From positions 1 to 64,000 of the forward strand of contig PXSZ01000010.1 in assembly GCA_003023105.1 (NCBI GenBank): a stretch of DNA of 64,000 nucleotides, written 5' to 3'. The position numbers and the translations under genes are program-made. This DNA comes from Bacteroidetes bacterium QH_10_64_37. Its GTDB lineage: Bacteria > Bacteroidota > Rhodothermia > Rhodothermales > Salinibacteraceae. This document shows positions 17,449-26,382 of the stretch, one piece after another; position 1 is the first letter of the stretch, and every line of letters starts with the position of its first letter. Under the pieces are notes generated by a model. The model was given only the letters and a program-made list of their open reading frames with translations, was not told where the DNA came from and made no database searches.

Positions 17449-18282
17449 ATGGGCGCTGAGTCTTCCCCGCCGGATGTTGCGGACGTGCCGCGCGTGACGA
17501 CGAAAACCGTTCAGGAGATGAAGGACGCCGGGGTTCCCATCGCCGTCCTCACCGCGTACGATTACACCTCGGCCCGGCTCTACGACCAAGCCGGGATCGA
17601 CGTGTTGCTCGTTGGCGACTCGGCCTCGAACGTGATGGCGGGCAACGAGACGACCCTCCCGATGACCCTCGATCAGATGATCTATCACGCGCAGTGCGTG
17701 GTGCGGGGCATCGATCGGTCGCTCGTGGTCGTGGACCTTCCGTTCGGGTCGTTTCAGGGCGATTCGACGGAGGCGCTCCAGTCGGCCATCCGGGTCATGA
17801 AGGAAACGGGCGCCCATGCAGTGAAGATGGAGGGAGGGGCTGCGGTGACGGAGACCGTGCAGCGAATGGTGACGGCAGGGATTCCGGTGATGGGCCATCT
17901 GGGCCTCACGCCGCAGAGCATTTACAACTTCGGGACCTATCAGGTGCGGGCCCGGGAGGAGGAAGAGGCCCGACAGCTCCGTGAGGATGCGAAGCAGCTG
18001 GAGGAGGCCGGGTGCTTTGCCCTCGTGCTCGAAAAAATTCCCGCCGCGCTGGCGGCGGAGGTCACGGAGTCCCTCTCGATTCCGACCATCGGAATCGGCG
18101 CGGGCAAACAGACGGATGGGCAGGTGCTCGTCTCCCACGACGCCCTCGGCCTGTCCACCGACTTCAATCCCCGGTTCGTCCGGCGGTACGCCCGTCTCGA
18201 CGAGACCATTACCGACGCGATCGGCGAGTACGTGTCGGACGTTCGAGACCGGGCCTTTCCCTCTGAAGACGAAAGCTACTGA
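17449..18282 (+). CDS. panB: 3-methyl-2-oxobutanoate hydroxymethyltransferase
   Basis: Transfers a hydroxymethyl group from 5,10-methylene-tetrahydrofolate to alpha-ketoisovalerate, making ketopantoate for pantothenate and CoA. The 277-residue product has [21 protein letters not shown] (metal-binding Asp), [17 protein letters not shown] (substrate Lys/Glu), [10 protein letters not shown] and LVLEKIP (catalytic Glu), and [15 protein letters not shown]. It needs the folate one-carbon pool, which is notable because folD in this window is disrupted. panC and panD are not in the window. No ribosome-binding site is visible before the ATG. Confidence 0.94.
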   Translation: MGAESSPPDVADVPRVTTKTVQEMKDAGVPIAVLTAYDYTSARLYDQAGIDVLLVGDSASNVMAGNETTLPMTLDQMIYHAQCVVRGIDRSLVVVDLPFGSFQGDSTEALQSAIRVMKETGAHAVKMEGGAAVTETVQRMVTAGIPVMGHLGLTPQSIYNFGTYQVRAREEEEARQLREDAKQLEEAGCFALVLEKIPAALAAEVTESLSIPTIGIGAGKQTDGQVLVSHDALGLSTDFNPRFVRRYARLDETITDAIGEYVSDVRDRAFPSEDESY

Positions 18283-18788
18283 TCCGTCCTGCCCGCGGCA
18301 GACAGCCGAAGGCGCTCCCTCTGGTCTTCATTCGGAGAGCAGATGGCGCGCCTCGAGGACGGTGTTCGAGGTTCGCCACGCAGACTGGCCCCGTGTGCAG
18401 CCCTTTGTCTCACCGATGACATGTGAGAGCGTCGCAACATGACATGCGAGAGCGTCGCAACGAGGACCACCGCTTTGCCGGACTGCATTCCCAACCAGTG
18501 TCGAGGACGACCGACTGCGGATGGCAACTGGCCCTGCTGCTTCGACTCTGCAGTCTTCCGTCCTCCGGAAACTGCTTGAAAAGAAAAAGCGGCTCGGCGA
18601 CACGGATCGAAAATGTCCGCGCCTGACGGGGCGGCAGAGGCAAAGCTGGGGGCCGTGAATGCTCTGCAAGCCGCCCTTCTGAACAGGTGTCGCCGGCGAT
18701 TGGCACACAAAGCGTAACCGTGATTGAAGAGGGCGCTCATCATCGAACGCGAACAGTTCCCACAAAGAAAAAGCTTCCTCAAGAGAAC
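18283..18788. other. Intergenic region between panB and the GMC oxidoreductase gene
   Basis: About 500 bases without a supportable gene. Open frames here have no recognisable homology and no signal peptide. The only clear structure is the 23-base tandem repeat described separately at 18416-18461. The promoter of the oxidoreductase unit should lie in the right half, but I cannot place it. Confidence 0.5.
18416..18461 (+). repeat. Tandem repeat, two 23-base units
   Basis: The unit reads atgacatg-y-gagagcgtcgcaac, with y = t in the first copy (18416-18438) and c in the second (18439-18461); the copies abut and differ at that one base. It lies upstream of the GMC oxidoreductase gene. It could be a duplicated operator or a recent slippage product; with two units it is not a CRISPR. 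Confidence 0.8.
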
Positions 18789-20588
18789 ATGCCCAGGATT
18801 CAGAGCTCAGAAGAACCGTACGACGTCTGCATTGTCGGATCGGGAGCGGGAGGCGGCATGGCGGGCCACACCCTCGCCAACGCTGGAGCAAACGTACTGA
18901 TGCTCGAGGCCGGCCCCGAATGGGACGCGGCCGAAGACGCATCGATGTTTACATGGAACTACGAGTCGCCGCGCCGGGGCGCCTCCACGACCGAGCAGGC
19001 ATTCGGTGAGTTTCTTGCCTCGATTGGCGACTGGAATATCGACGGCGAGCCCTACACCACCACTGAGGGCACCGACTTCGACTGGTTTCGCTCGCGCATG
19101 CTCGGGGGGCGCACCAACCACTGGGGCCGCATCTCCCTGCGCTTCGGGCCCGACGACTTCCGTGTCCGAAGCCGCGATGGGCGGGGCGACGACTGGCCCA
19201 TCAGCTACGAAGACCTCGCGCCATACTACGACCGCGTAGACGATCTGATCGGGCTGTTCGGCACCAAGGAGGGCATCCCGAACGCGCCGGGCGGGCAGTA
19301 CCTGCCGCCCCCGGAGCCGCGCTGCTACGAGCTGTTGCTGAAAGAGGGTGCGGACCGGATGAACATCCCGATGATCCCGTCGCGCCTCTCGATTCTGACG
19401 GAGAGTTTCAACGGACGTCCGGCGTGCCACTACTGTGCGCAGTGCGGTCGGGGGTGCAATACGTACTCCAACTTTATGTCCGGCCCGGTACTCATCGATC
19501 CGGCGCGGGAGACCGGCAACCTTCAGCTCCGTACCAACGCGATGGTGCGCGAGGTCACGACCAACAAAGAGGGCCGCGCCACGGGCGTGTCCTTCATCGA
19601 CACCCGGACGCGCACTGAGCAGAAGGTGCGCGCCGATGTGGTGGTCCTGGCCGCGAGTTCCTGCGAGTCGGCGCGCCTGCTTCTGAACTCGACGTCCCGG
19701 CAGCACCCCAACGGGCTGGGCAATTCCTCGGACACGGTGGGCAAGTACCTGATGGATTCGACGGGGACCAGCGTGGCGGGCCGCTTCCCGCAACTGATGA
19801 ACGCTCCGGCCCACAACTGCGACGGCGTCGGCGGGATGCACATGTACATTCCGTGGTGGAAGCACACCGAGCAGGAGAGCCTCGACTTCCCGCGCGGCTA
19901 CCACTTCGAGATCTGGGGCGGGCGCTCGATGCCGGGCTACGGCTTCATGGGTGGGATTCACAATTACAACGGACAGTATCCTTACCCCCAGGAGGGCCAG
20001 GCGCAAGGCGACAGGGCCGACAGCACCCGCGCGGCGGATCAGCCGACCTCTCAGAAGGTCGAGCGCAAGGCCGGCGGGTACGGCAAGCGGCTCAAGGAGG
20101 ACTACCGGCGCTTCTACGGCTCGGTGGTGGGGATGTCCGGGCGTGGAGAGATGGTGGCCCGCGAGAGCAACTACTGCGAAATTGATCCGGATACGGTCGA
20201 CAAGTACGGCATTCCCGTCCTGCGCTTCAACGTCGAGTGGAGCGACGCGGAGCGCAAGCAGGCCAAGCACATGCAGGAGACCGCGCGCGAGATGATCGAG
20301 GCAGCGGGTGGCAATCCGCTGGGGACGATGCCCTCGAAGGAGGAAAACTACGGGCTTCTCACGCCGGGACGCATCATCCACGAGACGGGCGTGACGCGCA
20401 TGGGCGACGACCCGAGCCGCTCGGTGACGAACAAATACGGCCAGCTTCACGACGTAGAGAACGTCTTCGTGGCCGACGGCGGCACGTTTGTGTCGCAGCC
20501 GCACAAAAACCCCACCTGGACGATCATGGCTCTCTCGATGCGCACCTCCGATTACATCATCGACCAGCGCAAGAAGGGCAACCTGTAG
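18789..20588 (+). CDS. GMC-family FAD sugar/alcohol dehydrogenase, large subunit
   Basis: A 599-residue flavoprotein: FAD-binding CIVGSGAGGGMAGHTLANAG at the N-terminus, LGGRTNHWGRISLRF, VVVLAASSCESARLLLNS, and the C-terminal GMC signature MGDDPSRSVTN...VADGGTFVSQPHKNPTWTIMALS. It has no signal peptide. Four cysteines at 213, 216, 219 and 223 (CHYCAQCGRGC) resemble the iron-sulfur site of three-subunit FAD glucose/fructose dehydrogenases. The next gene encodes the small subunit with a Tat-type signal, so the complex is probably folded in the cytoplasm and exported together. No cytochrome c subunit is adjacent. The likely reaction is oxidation of a sugar or glycoside hydroxyl; the exact substrate is unknown. 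Confidence 0.85.
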   Translation: MPRIQSSEEPYDVCIVGSGAGGGMAGHTLANAGANVLMLEAGPEWDAAEDASMFTWNYESPRRGASTTEQAFGEFLASIGDWNIDGEPYTTTEGTDFDWFRSRMLGGRTNHWGRISLRFGPDDFRVRSRDGRGDDWPISYEDLAPYYDRVDDLIGLFGTKEGIPNAPGGQYLPPPEPRCYELLLKEGADRMNIPMIPSRLSILTESFNGRPACHYCAQCGRGCNTYSNFMSGPVLIDPARETGNLQLRTNAMVREVTTNKEGRATGVSFIDTRTRTEQKVRADVVVLAASSCESARLLLNSTSRQHPNGLGNSSDTVGKYLMDSTGTSVAGRFPQLMNAPAHNCDGVGGMHMYIPWWKHTEQESLDFPRGYHFEIWGGRSMPGYGFMGGIHNYNGQYPYPQEGQAQGDRADSTRAADQPTSQKVERKAGGYGKRLKEDYRRFYGSVVGMSGRGEMVARESNYCEIDPDTVDKYGIPVLRFNVEWSDAERKQAKHMQETAREMIEAAGGNPLGTMPSKEENYGLLTPGRIIHETGVTRMGDDPSRSVTNKYGQLHDVENVFVADGGTFVSQPHKNPTWTIMALSMRTSDYIIDQRKKGNL

Positions 20589-20688
20589 AGCTTCGAGTGA
20601 CGAGGGTCGAATGTTCGGAAAGGGACCAATCGCCAATCGAGACGGGCGCAGCGACGCACGCAAGTACACTCGCCAATTAAAAATCGCT

Positions 20689-21309
20689 ATGAATCGACGC
20701 GACGCCCTAAAACTCATGGGCCTGATGGCCGCCGCCTCGACGTTCGGCTTTGCCGGATGTACGAGCGAGCAGGCGAAGCAGGCACAAGACTCGACCGGCG
20801 CTGGCGGTTCCTCGGCGGTCACCAAGCCGGAGCCGGATTACGAGCGCCAGTTTTTCACCGACCACGAGTACAAAACTGTTACCCAGTTGGCCGACTGGGT
20901 CATCCCGGCCGACGAGCGATCCGGGAGCGCCTCCGATGCCGGGGTGCCCGATTTCATGGACTTCATCATGACCGATGAGCTCTTGGCCGGGCGCGAAGAG
21001 CGGCAGACGGCCATGCGCGGCGGGCTGGCATGGTTGGATTATCAGTGCCTCGAACGCTACGGCGGGCCGTTCATCGAGTGCAGCGAGGCGGAACAGCAGG
21101 ACCTGCTCGACCGGATCGCGTACCCGGAAGAAGCAGCGCCGGAGATGCAGCCCGGCGTCGCGTTTTTCAACAGCTTCCGCGACCTCACGGCGTCGGGCTT
21201 TTTCTCCAGCAAGATGGGGGTGGAGGACCTTCAATACATTGGCAACAAGGCCGTGGACTGGAACGGCTGCCCGCCGAAGGTGCACCAGCACATCGGCCTA
21301 ACGGCTTGA
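20689..21309 (+). CDS. Gluconate 2-dehydrogenase subunit 3 family protein, Tat lipoprotein
   Basis: A 206-residue protein that begins MNRRDALKLMGLMAAASTFGFAGC: a twin-arginine signal (RRDALKLM) ending in a lipobox-like FAGC, so it is probably exported folded and lipid-anchored. The body (FFTDHEYKTVTQLADWVIPAD, GLAWLDYQCLERYGGPF, FFNSFRDLTASGFFSSKMG) fits the small subunit that escorts GMC dehydrogenases. It follows the large-subunit gene by 100 bases on the same strand. An upstream in-frame extension overlaps the large-subunit gene and is not supported. By analogy it carries the large subunit through the Tat pore and stabilises it. Confidence 0.85.
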   Translation: MNRRDALKLMGLMAAASTFGFAGCTSEQAKQAQDSTGAGGSSAVTKPEPDYERQFFTDHEYKTVTQLADWVIPADERSGSASDAGVPDFMDFIMTDELLAGREERQTAMRGGLAWLDYQCLERYGGPFIECSEAEQQDLLDRIAYPEEAAPEMQPGVAFFNSFRDLTASGFFSSKMGVEDLQYIGNKAVDWNGCPPKVHQHIGLTA

Positions 21310-21396
21310 GAAGCTAAGCGGTGGTGCGGACGGCTCGACGCGAGACGTTACTGCTTCCCGTTTTCCCCTCGTTCTATTCTGAATATAGGCCCTCCC

Positions 21397-22215
21397 ATGA
21401 GCGTCTCTGCGCCGGACGACCGGCCTCGCATTCTCCTGTGCAACGACGACGGCGTCCACGCCCCCGGTATCCAGTCGCTGGCGGCGGCGCTCGACGGGCT
21501 GGGCACACTCTACGTGGTGGCGCCTACGACTGAGCAAAGCGCCGTGGGGCACGCGATCACCGTGCGCGATCCCGTGCGGGCCCACCGCGTCGAGTTCGAG
21601 GTGCCGTCCGGTCCCATTCCCGCCTGGGGCGTCACCGGCACGCCTGCAGACAGCGTAAAGCTCGCCTGCCACGAACTGCTCGACAGCCCGCCGGATCTGG
21701 TGGTGAGCGGCATCAATCAGGGCCCGAACACGGCCGTGAACGTCCTGTACTCGGGCACTGTCAGCGCCGCCACCGAAGCCTCGATCCTCGGCTTGGACGC
21801 CCTCGCGATTTCGCTGTGCAACTGGTCGGAGCCGCAGTTCGAGGAGGCGGGGCGCTGGGCCCGTCGCATCGTAGAGTGGACGCTCGACCGGGGACTTCCC
21901 GGAGGGGTGTTGCTCAATGTCAACGTGCCCGCCCTGCCGGACGATGAGATCAAGGGCGTTGCTCTCACCCGCCAGGCCCGCTCGCGGTGGGAGGAGGGTT
22001 TCGAAGAGCGCACCGATCCTGCCGACCGTCCCTACTACTGGCTCGCCGGGACCTTCGTGAATCTCGACGACGGGCAGGAGACGGACCTCTCGGCCATCGA
22101 CCGGGGCTACGTGTCGGTCACGCCGATTCAGCACGACATGACGGCCTACGAGGCCTTCGACTCACTTCAGGGCTGGGACTGGGACGAGTCGGTTGAGGCG
22201 GGCGGGGCGGAGTAG
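21397..22215 (+). CDS. surE: 5'/3'-nucleotidase SurE
   Basis: A 272-residue survival-protein phosphatase acting on nucleoside monophosphates. [13 protein letters not shown] holds the paired metal-binding aspartates; [26 protein letters not shown] and [25 protein letters not shown] are the other conserved blocks. ATG 21397 follows an AT-rich stretch with no Shine-Dalgarno sequence. The stop at 22213-22215 abuts the left end of an intergenic element with inverted-repeat-like ends. Confidence 0.95.
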   Translation: MSVSAPDDRPRILLCNDDGVHAPGIQSLAAALDGLGTLYVVAPTTEQSAVGHAITVRDPVRAHRVEFEVPSGPIPAWGVTGTPADSVKLACHELLDSPPDLVVSGINQGPNTAVNVLYSGTVSAATEASILGLDALAISLCNWSEPQFEEAGRWARRIVEWTLDRGLPGGVLLNVNVPALPDDEIKGVALTRQARSRWEEGFEERTDPADRPYYWLAGTFVNLDDGQETDLSAIDRGYVSVTPIQHDMTAYEAFDSLQGWDWDESVEAGGAE

Positions 22216-22419
22216 CTAACCCAAGTTGCGGGTACAACAGTATTGCCTCAATGCATGTCCCGACTACCGTTGGGGACGGCGGACCACGGACGGCCACACA
22301 GGGGACGGCCACACAGGATGACCTTCGGCCCAGGACCGCCGAGAATTGCCTCATTCCGCGGTCCGCGGTCTGCCGTCCGCCGTCTCGTCGAAAAAGCACT
22401 ATAGGTCGCAACCTGAGTT
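22215..22419 (+). repeat. Intergenic element A with matching ends (MITE-like)
   Basis: The left end is gctaacccaagttgcg (22215-22230); the right end is ataggtcgcaacctgagtt (22401-22419). The reverse complement of the right end, aactcaggttgcg, matches aacccaagttgcg of the left end at 11 of 13 bases. The same two ends, in the same order, bound element B at 49235-49394. The core differs: here it has a perfect 15-base tandem repeat (22288-22302, 22303-22317) and an 18-base inverted repeat, 16 of 18 matching, at 22274-22291 and 22361-22378. It fills the gap between surE and the YjbQ gene. Mobile element, or a conserved leader structure, are both possible. Confidence 0.55.
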
Positions 22420-22445
22420 CTGTTATTTCAACACGCATCTCTGCT

Positions 22446-22865
22446 ATGGCCACGCACCAGGACCGCATCGAGCTCTCGACCTCCGGGCACCGCGACATGC
22501 ACGACCTCACCGAGGGGGTGACGGCCATCGTTCGAGCGTCGGGCATCGAGGCCGGGCTCGCGCACGTCCACAACGTCGGCAGCACCGGAGCGGTGGGGAC
22601 GATCGAGTTCGAGCCCGGACTTCAGCAGGACCTGCCGGAGCTTTTCGATGAGCTCTTTCCGCCGGACCGCGGGTACGCCCACGAGCAGCGCTGGCACGAC
22701 GGCAACGGCCACTCGCATCTCCAGGCCACCACGCTGAGCCCGTCGATTACTGTGCCGGTGGGCGACGGGGAGCCCATCCTCGGCACGTGGCAGCAGATTT
22801 TCCACCTCGAATGCGACGTGAAGCCCCGCGAGCGGACCGTCGTCGTAACGGTGCGGGGGGACTGA
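22446..22865 (+). CDS. YjbQ/UPF0047 family protein
   Basis: A 139-residue single-domain protein with the family pattern: RDMHDLTEGVTAIVRASGI, HVHNVGSTGAVGTIEFEPG, the histidine-rich WHDGNGHSHLQATTLSPSITVPV, LGTWQQIFHLECD and a C-terminal RTVVVTVRG. E. coli YjbQ has weak thiamine phosphate synthase activity in vitro, but the physiological role is not settled. ATG 22446 is the family start; it lies 27 bases after the right end of element A, which may therefore influence its expression. Confidence 0.88.
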   Translation: MATHQDRIELSTSGHRDMHDLTEGVTAIVRASGIEAGLAHVHNVGSTGAVGTIEFEPGLQQDLPELFDELFPPDRGYAHEQRWHDGNGHSHLQATTLSPSITVPVGDGEPILGTWQQIFHLECDVKPRERTVVVTVRGD

Positions 22866-22920
22866 GGCGAGGGAAGAGGTGAGACAGGGAGAATGGGGGA
22901 AGGGGAGTGAGGGCATTGTT

Positions 22921-22956
22921 CTCCCGCAAGATCTCCCAGAAGCCTCAATGCGGGAG
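22921..22956. repeat. Inverted repeat between convergent genes
   Basis: Arms ctcccgca (22921-22928) and tgcgggag (22949-22956) pair perfectly over 8 bases with a 20-base spacer, in the gap between the YjbQ gene and mscS, which face each other. It might act as a bidirectional terminator, but no clean T-tract follows on either side. Confidence 0.3.
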
Positions 22957-23066
22957 TCGTTTCTCTGAGGGACGAAAGAGGGTATACCAGTTCCCGAGGA
23001 TCGTTGTGCATCTATCTGTTTGTCCCAACCACCGTCGGGATGCAGGAGGGATCTCGTCATTCAGCA

Positions 23067-24095
23067 TTATTCCTCCGTCGCAGGGTGATTGCCGTTGGTG
23101 GGTTCGAGGAGCTTGCTGCCCTGGAGGGCCTTGGCCTCGTCGAGAAAGAGTTGGCGGTGGGGGAACGGAATTTCGATGTCGGCGTCGCGGAGGGTTTCGC
23201 GAACCTTCTCCGTGTACTCCCACCGTATGGGGACCTCCTGATCCGGGTTGCGGATGTAGAAGCGGAAGGTCATATCCACACTCGAATCGGACATGTCCGT
23301 GACGGCCACAGTCGGAGAGGGCTCCGAGAGGATGCGGTCGTCGTCCTCGACGATGGGGAGAAGGGCCTGTCGTGCCTCCTCCGGCCGTTCCTTGTAGGCG
23401 ATCCCGAATGGAATGTCGAGTCGGAGGACGTTCCGCTTCGTGTGGTTCAACACTTTTTCTGTGATCATCTCCGTGTTGGGAAGAACCATGATCTCGTTCC
23501 GAACCGTCCGGATGCGGGTGGAGCGGAGCGTGATCTCCTCCACTTGGCCGTACTGGTCGTCGATTGTGATGTAGTCGCCCACCCGAAAGGGCTTGTCAAC
23601 GAGGACCGTGACGCCCGCAATGAAGTTCTCTAAAGAGTCCCGCGCGGCAAACCCGACCACGATACCCGCAATGCCTATGCCTCCGACGAGCACCGCGACC
23701 TTTACGCCGAGTTGGTCGAGAACGACGGTGCCGATGAAGAAGAACGTCACCACCCGAAAGGTCTTGAGCAGCAGGCTTTGGAGACCGGTCTCAATGCTGT
23801 CGCTGCGGTCGAGGGTCCGTTCGAGGGTCAGATAGAGCACCCGGTAAATGGCGTACAGTAGCAGCAGTGCGGCCAGAGCTTGCAGGCCCCGCTCGGTGAA
23901 GAGGCCGGAGAGGTACAGAGCCCCCTCCGTGAGATGGTCGTAGAGTCCTTCCCAATTTCCTGCAAGGACCAGCCGAAAGGCCTCGCTGAAGGCATTGCTG
24001 AATTGATCGACGGCCTGGTTGACGGCAGTTGTGTCGGTGGCCGTCGTGTCCTGATTAGGGGGGAACTGCTGAACGGGGGACTGGGGGGGCACCAT
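23067..24095 (-). CDS. Small-conductance mechanosensitive channel (MscS family)
   Basis: A 342-residue inner-membrane channel. About residues 70-90 and 110-135 are membrane segments; the pore-lining third segment is VAVLVGGIGIAGIVVGFAA followed by RDSLENFIAGV, then the beta domain (DKPFRVGDYITIDDQYGQVEEITLRSTRIRT) and LPNTEMITEKVLNHTKR, all typical of MscS. The C-terminal cytoplasmic domain ends in an acidic/Asn-rich tail. It releases solutes on osmotic downshock, an obvious need in a halophile. It converges with the YjbQ gene and lies downstream of the disrupted folD on the same strand. Confidence 0.9.
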   Translation of the reverse strand: MVPPQSPVQQFPPNQDTTATDTTAVNQAVDQFSNAFSEAFRLVLAGNWEGLYDHLTEGALYLSGLFTERGLQALAALLLLYAIYRVLYLTLERTLDRSDSIETGLQSLLLKTFRVVTFFFIGTVVLDQLGVKVAVLVGGIGIAGIVVGFAARDSLENFIAGVTVLVDKPFRVGDYITIDDQYGQVEEITLRSTRIRTVRNEIMVLPNTEMITEKVLNHTKRNVLRLDIPFGIAYKERPEEARQALLPIVEDDDRILSEPSPTVAVTDMSDSSVDMTFRFYIRNPDQEVPIRWEYTEKVRETLRDADIEIPFPHRQLFLDEAKALQGSKLLEPTNGNHPATEE

Positions 24096-24140
24096 GACGC
24101 CGAGAAGGAGAAAATTGAAAAGAGGAGCCAGCGTTACGTC

Positions 24141-24985
24141 CTACGTCGCGCGCAGTCGGGCCGCCGTCAGGGTGTTCTTCAGAAGCATGGCCCGGGTCAT
24201 GAGTCCGACGCCCCCCGGCACCGGCGTGATCCGGGCGGCCCTGCGGCGGTGGAATCCTCCACCCGATTGATTCCCACGTCGATCACGACGGCCCCCTCCT
24301 TCACCATCTCGCCGTCAATGAAGGCGGCCTGGCCGGCCGCCGCCACGAGGAGGTCGGCCCGGCGCGTGTGGGCGGCCAGGTCGCGGGTGCGGCTGTGGCA
24401 GACGGTGACGGTGGCGTTGGCCGTGCGACGCAGCAGTAGGTTGGCGAGCGGCTTGCCCACGATGTTGGACCGCCCCACGATGACGGCGTCCATCCCTTCC
24501 GGGTCGATGTCGCACCGAGACAGCATCTGGAGGATGCCGTAGGGCGTGGCGGGGAGGTACCGCGGATTGCCCCGCATCAGACGGCCCAGATTCTCAGGGT
24601 GGAAGCCGTCCACGTCCTTCGACGGGTCCACCGCGTCAATGATCGCTCGCTCCTCCATGTGATCAGGGAGCGGGAGCTGCACGAGAATGCCGTCCACCGA
24701 CGGATCGGCGTTCAGGTTGTACACCAGATCCAGGAGCTCCTCCTGCGACGTGTCGGCGTCGAGGTGGTGCGTGTTCGTCTCAATTCCCACCTCCGCCGCG
24801 TCCTTTTCTTTGCCTCGCACGTACGCCTCGGAGGCCGGATTGTCTCCCACCAGGACGGCGGAGAGAAAGGGGGCGCGGTGGCCGGACTCGGTCCAGTCCT
24901 TGATGTCGGTCTTCACCTCGTCGCGGACGGCTTGCGAAAGCTCACGTCCGTCAATCAGGTCGGCCTCGGGTGCGTCGGTCATCAT
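24141..24985 (-). pseudogene. folD: Disrupted folD (methylenetetrahydrofolate dehydrogenase/cyclohydrolase)
   Basis: The first about 240 residues are normal FolD: ASEAYVRGKEKDAAEVGI (catalytic Lys), DGILVQLPLPDHM, KDVDGFHPENLGRLM, and VIVGRSNIVGKPLANLL. After GINRVED the frame runs into TAAGPPGSRRCRGASDS and stops at 24197. In a different frame on the same strand the expected C-terminus, RITPVPGGVGLMTRAMLLKNTL, continues to a stop at 24141. In relatives about 19-26 residues separate GINR from ITPVPGG; here only about five codons remain. So there is a small deletion that also shifts the frame. FolD makes 10-formyl- and methylene-tetrahydrofolate, so this should be harmful unless another route exists or the sequence is wrong. 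Confidence 0.75.
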
Positions 24986-25225
24986 GGAAAAAAGGCTATT
25001 CAACAAAGTCAGGGCGCAGTGTGCCGGAGGGTCTGTAATCTACAAAACGACTGCGGCTGCACAAACGGACGCAAACGAAGAATGTGGGACGATTGCACAT
25101 CCGGTCGAGGGGAAGAGGAACACTCCAGAAAAAGGTGTGGTAGCAGGCTCCGGTTTACGACGCGGAAATGACTGGCGTCCGACCATTGCCTTCGCGCCCT
25201 TTAGAGGTTTCTGCGGGTTGAGATC

Positions 25226-26311
25226 ATGAGCGAACACGACTATCACGTTGGTATTCTGGGCGCCACCGGCGCCGTCGGGCAAACCTTCGTCCGGCTGATG
25301 GACGATCATCCCTGGTTTACGATCACTGCCGTGGCCGCATCCGAGCGGTCGGCGGGCCGAACGTACCGGGAGGCGACGAACTGGCTCAGCGGCGCCCCGA
25401 TCCCGGAGCACGTGGCGTCCCTGGAGGTCCAGCGCACCGAGCCGGACGCCTTGGACTGCGACTTCGTGTTCTCCGCGCTCGACTCCTCGGTTGCAGGCGA
25501 GATTGAGCGGGCCTTCGCGTCGGCGGGCATCCCGGTCGTCTCGAACGCCAAAAACTACCGGCTGCACGACAACGTGCCGCTCCTTATTCCGGAAGTCAAT
25601 CCCGATCACCTGGCCCTGATCGACGCGCAGTCGTGGGGTGCAGGCGGCTTCATCGTCACCAATCCCAACTGCTCCACCACAGGCCTCATCTGCGGGCTTC
25701 ATCCCCTCATGCAGACGTTCGACCTGGAGGCGGTGCAGGTGACGATGCTGCAGGCCCTCTCCGGGGCGGGCTATCCGGGCGTCCCGTCGCTCGACGCGGT
25801 GGGGAACGTGATCCCGCACATCGGCGGGGAAGAAAAAAAGCTGGCGACCGAGCCGCGCAAGATTCTCGGCACGCTGAACGGAAATCACGTGGAGCCGGCG
25901 GGCCTGACCCTCAGCGCTCAATGCACGCGCGTGCCGGTCCGCAACGGCCACCTGGCGTGCGCCTCGGTCCGCTTCCGGGACAACGTGGGGGCCGAGGCGG
26001 TGGCAGAGACGCTCCGCCGCTTCGAGGCGCCCGCCGCAACCGAGTCGCTGCCCAGCCGGCCGGACCCGTTCGTGCAGCTGCTCGACGATCCCGACGCGCC
26101 CCAGCCCCAGCGGCACGTGAACGCCGGGGGCGGCATGACCGTCTCGGTGGGCCGTGTGCAGGACTGCCCCGTCAACGACGTCAAGTTCGTCCTCCTCTCG
26201 CACAACACGGTCCGGGGTGCCGCCGGCGGGGCCGTCCTCAACGCCGAGCTGCTGGCGTCGGAAGGGGACCTCGATCCGCAGCGACGAGAGACACTGGTCG
26301 GCGACGTGTAG
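25226..26311 (+). CDS. asd: Aspartate-semialdehyde dehydrogenase
   Basis: Reduces aspartyl-4-phosphate to aspartate semialdehyde on the route to lysine/diaminopimelate, threonine and methionine. The 361-residue product begins VGILGATGAVGQTFVRL (NADP site), has VVSNAKNYRLHDNVPLLIPEVNPDH, the active-site TNPNCSTTGLICGL, the GYPGVPSLDAVGNVIPHIGGEE loop, and CTRVPVRNGHLACASVRF with the catalytic His. The loop and spacing place it in the archaeal/fungal-like branch of Asd. It stands alone, divergent from folD across about 240 bases. Confidence 0.93.
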   Translation: MSEHDYHVGILGATGAVGQTFVRLMDDHPWFTITAVAASERSAGRTYREATNWLSGAPIPEHVASLEVQRTEPDALDCDFVFSALDSSVAGEIERAFASAGIPVVSNAKNYRLHDNVPLLIPEVNPDHLALIDAQSWGAGGFIVTNPNCSTTGLICGLHPLMQTFDLEAVQVTMLQALSGAGYPGVPSLDAVGNVIPHIGGEEKKLATEPRKILGTLNGNHVEPAGLTLSAQCTRVPVRNGHLACASVRFRDNVGAEAVAETLRRFEAPAATESLPSRPDPFVQLLDDPDAPQPQRHVNAGGGMTVSVGRVQDCPVNDVKFVLLSHNTVRGAAGGAVLNAELLASEGDLDPQRRETLVGDV

Positions 26312-26382
26312 CAGAAAATTGAGGCGTGGGAGAAGGGGACGCCACGTGTACGGGACGTTCGAATCGCCTTACGATTTTTGGC

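Noticed and set aside
18416..18461. CRISPR array
   Set aside because: Two abutting units without spacers and no cas genes in the window.
18807..20825. 672-codon ORF antisense to the GMC oxidoreductase
   Set aside because: Same effect; the plus strand encodes clear FAD and GMC motifs and the antisense translation has none.
22215..22419. Integron attC-like site
   Set aside because: The ends resemble an imperfect inverted repeat, but the GTTRRRY and RYYYAAC cores are not satisfied and there is no integrase or cassette array.
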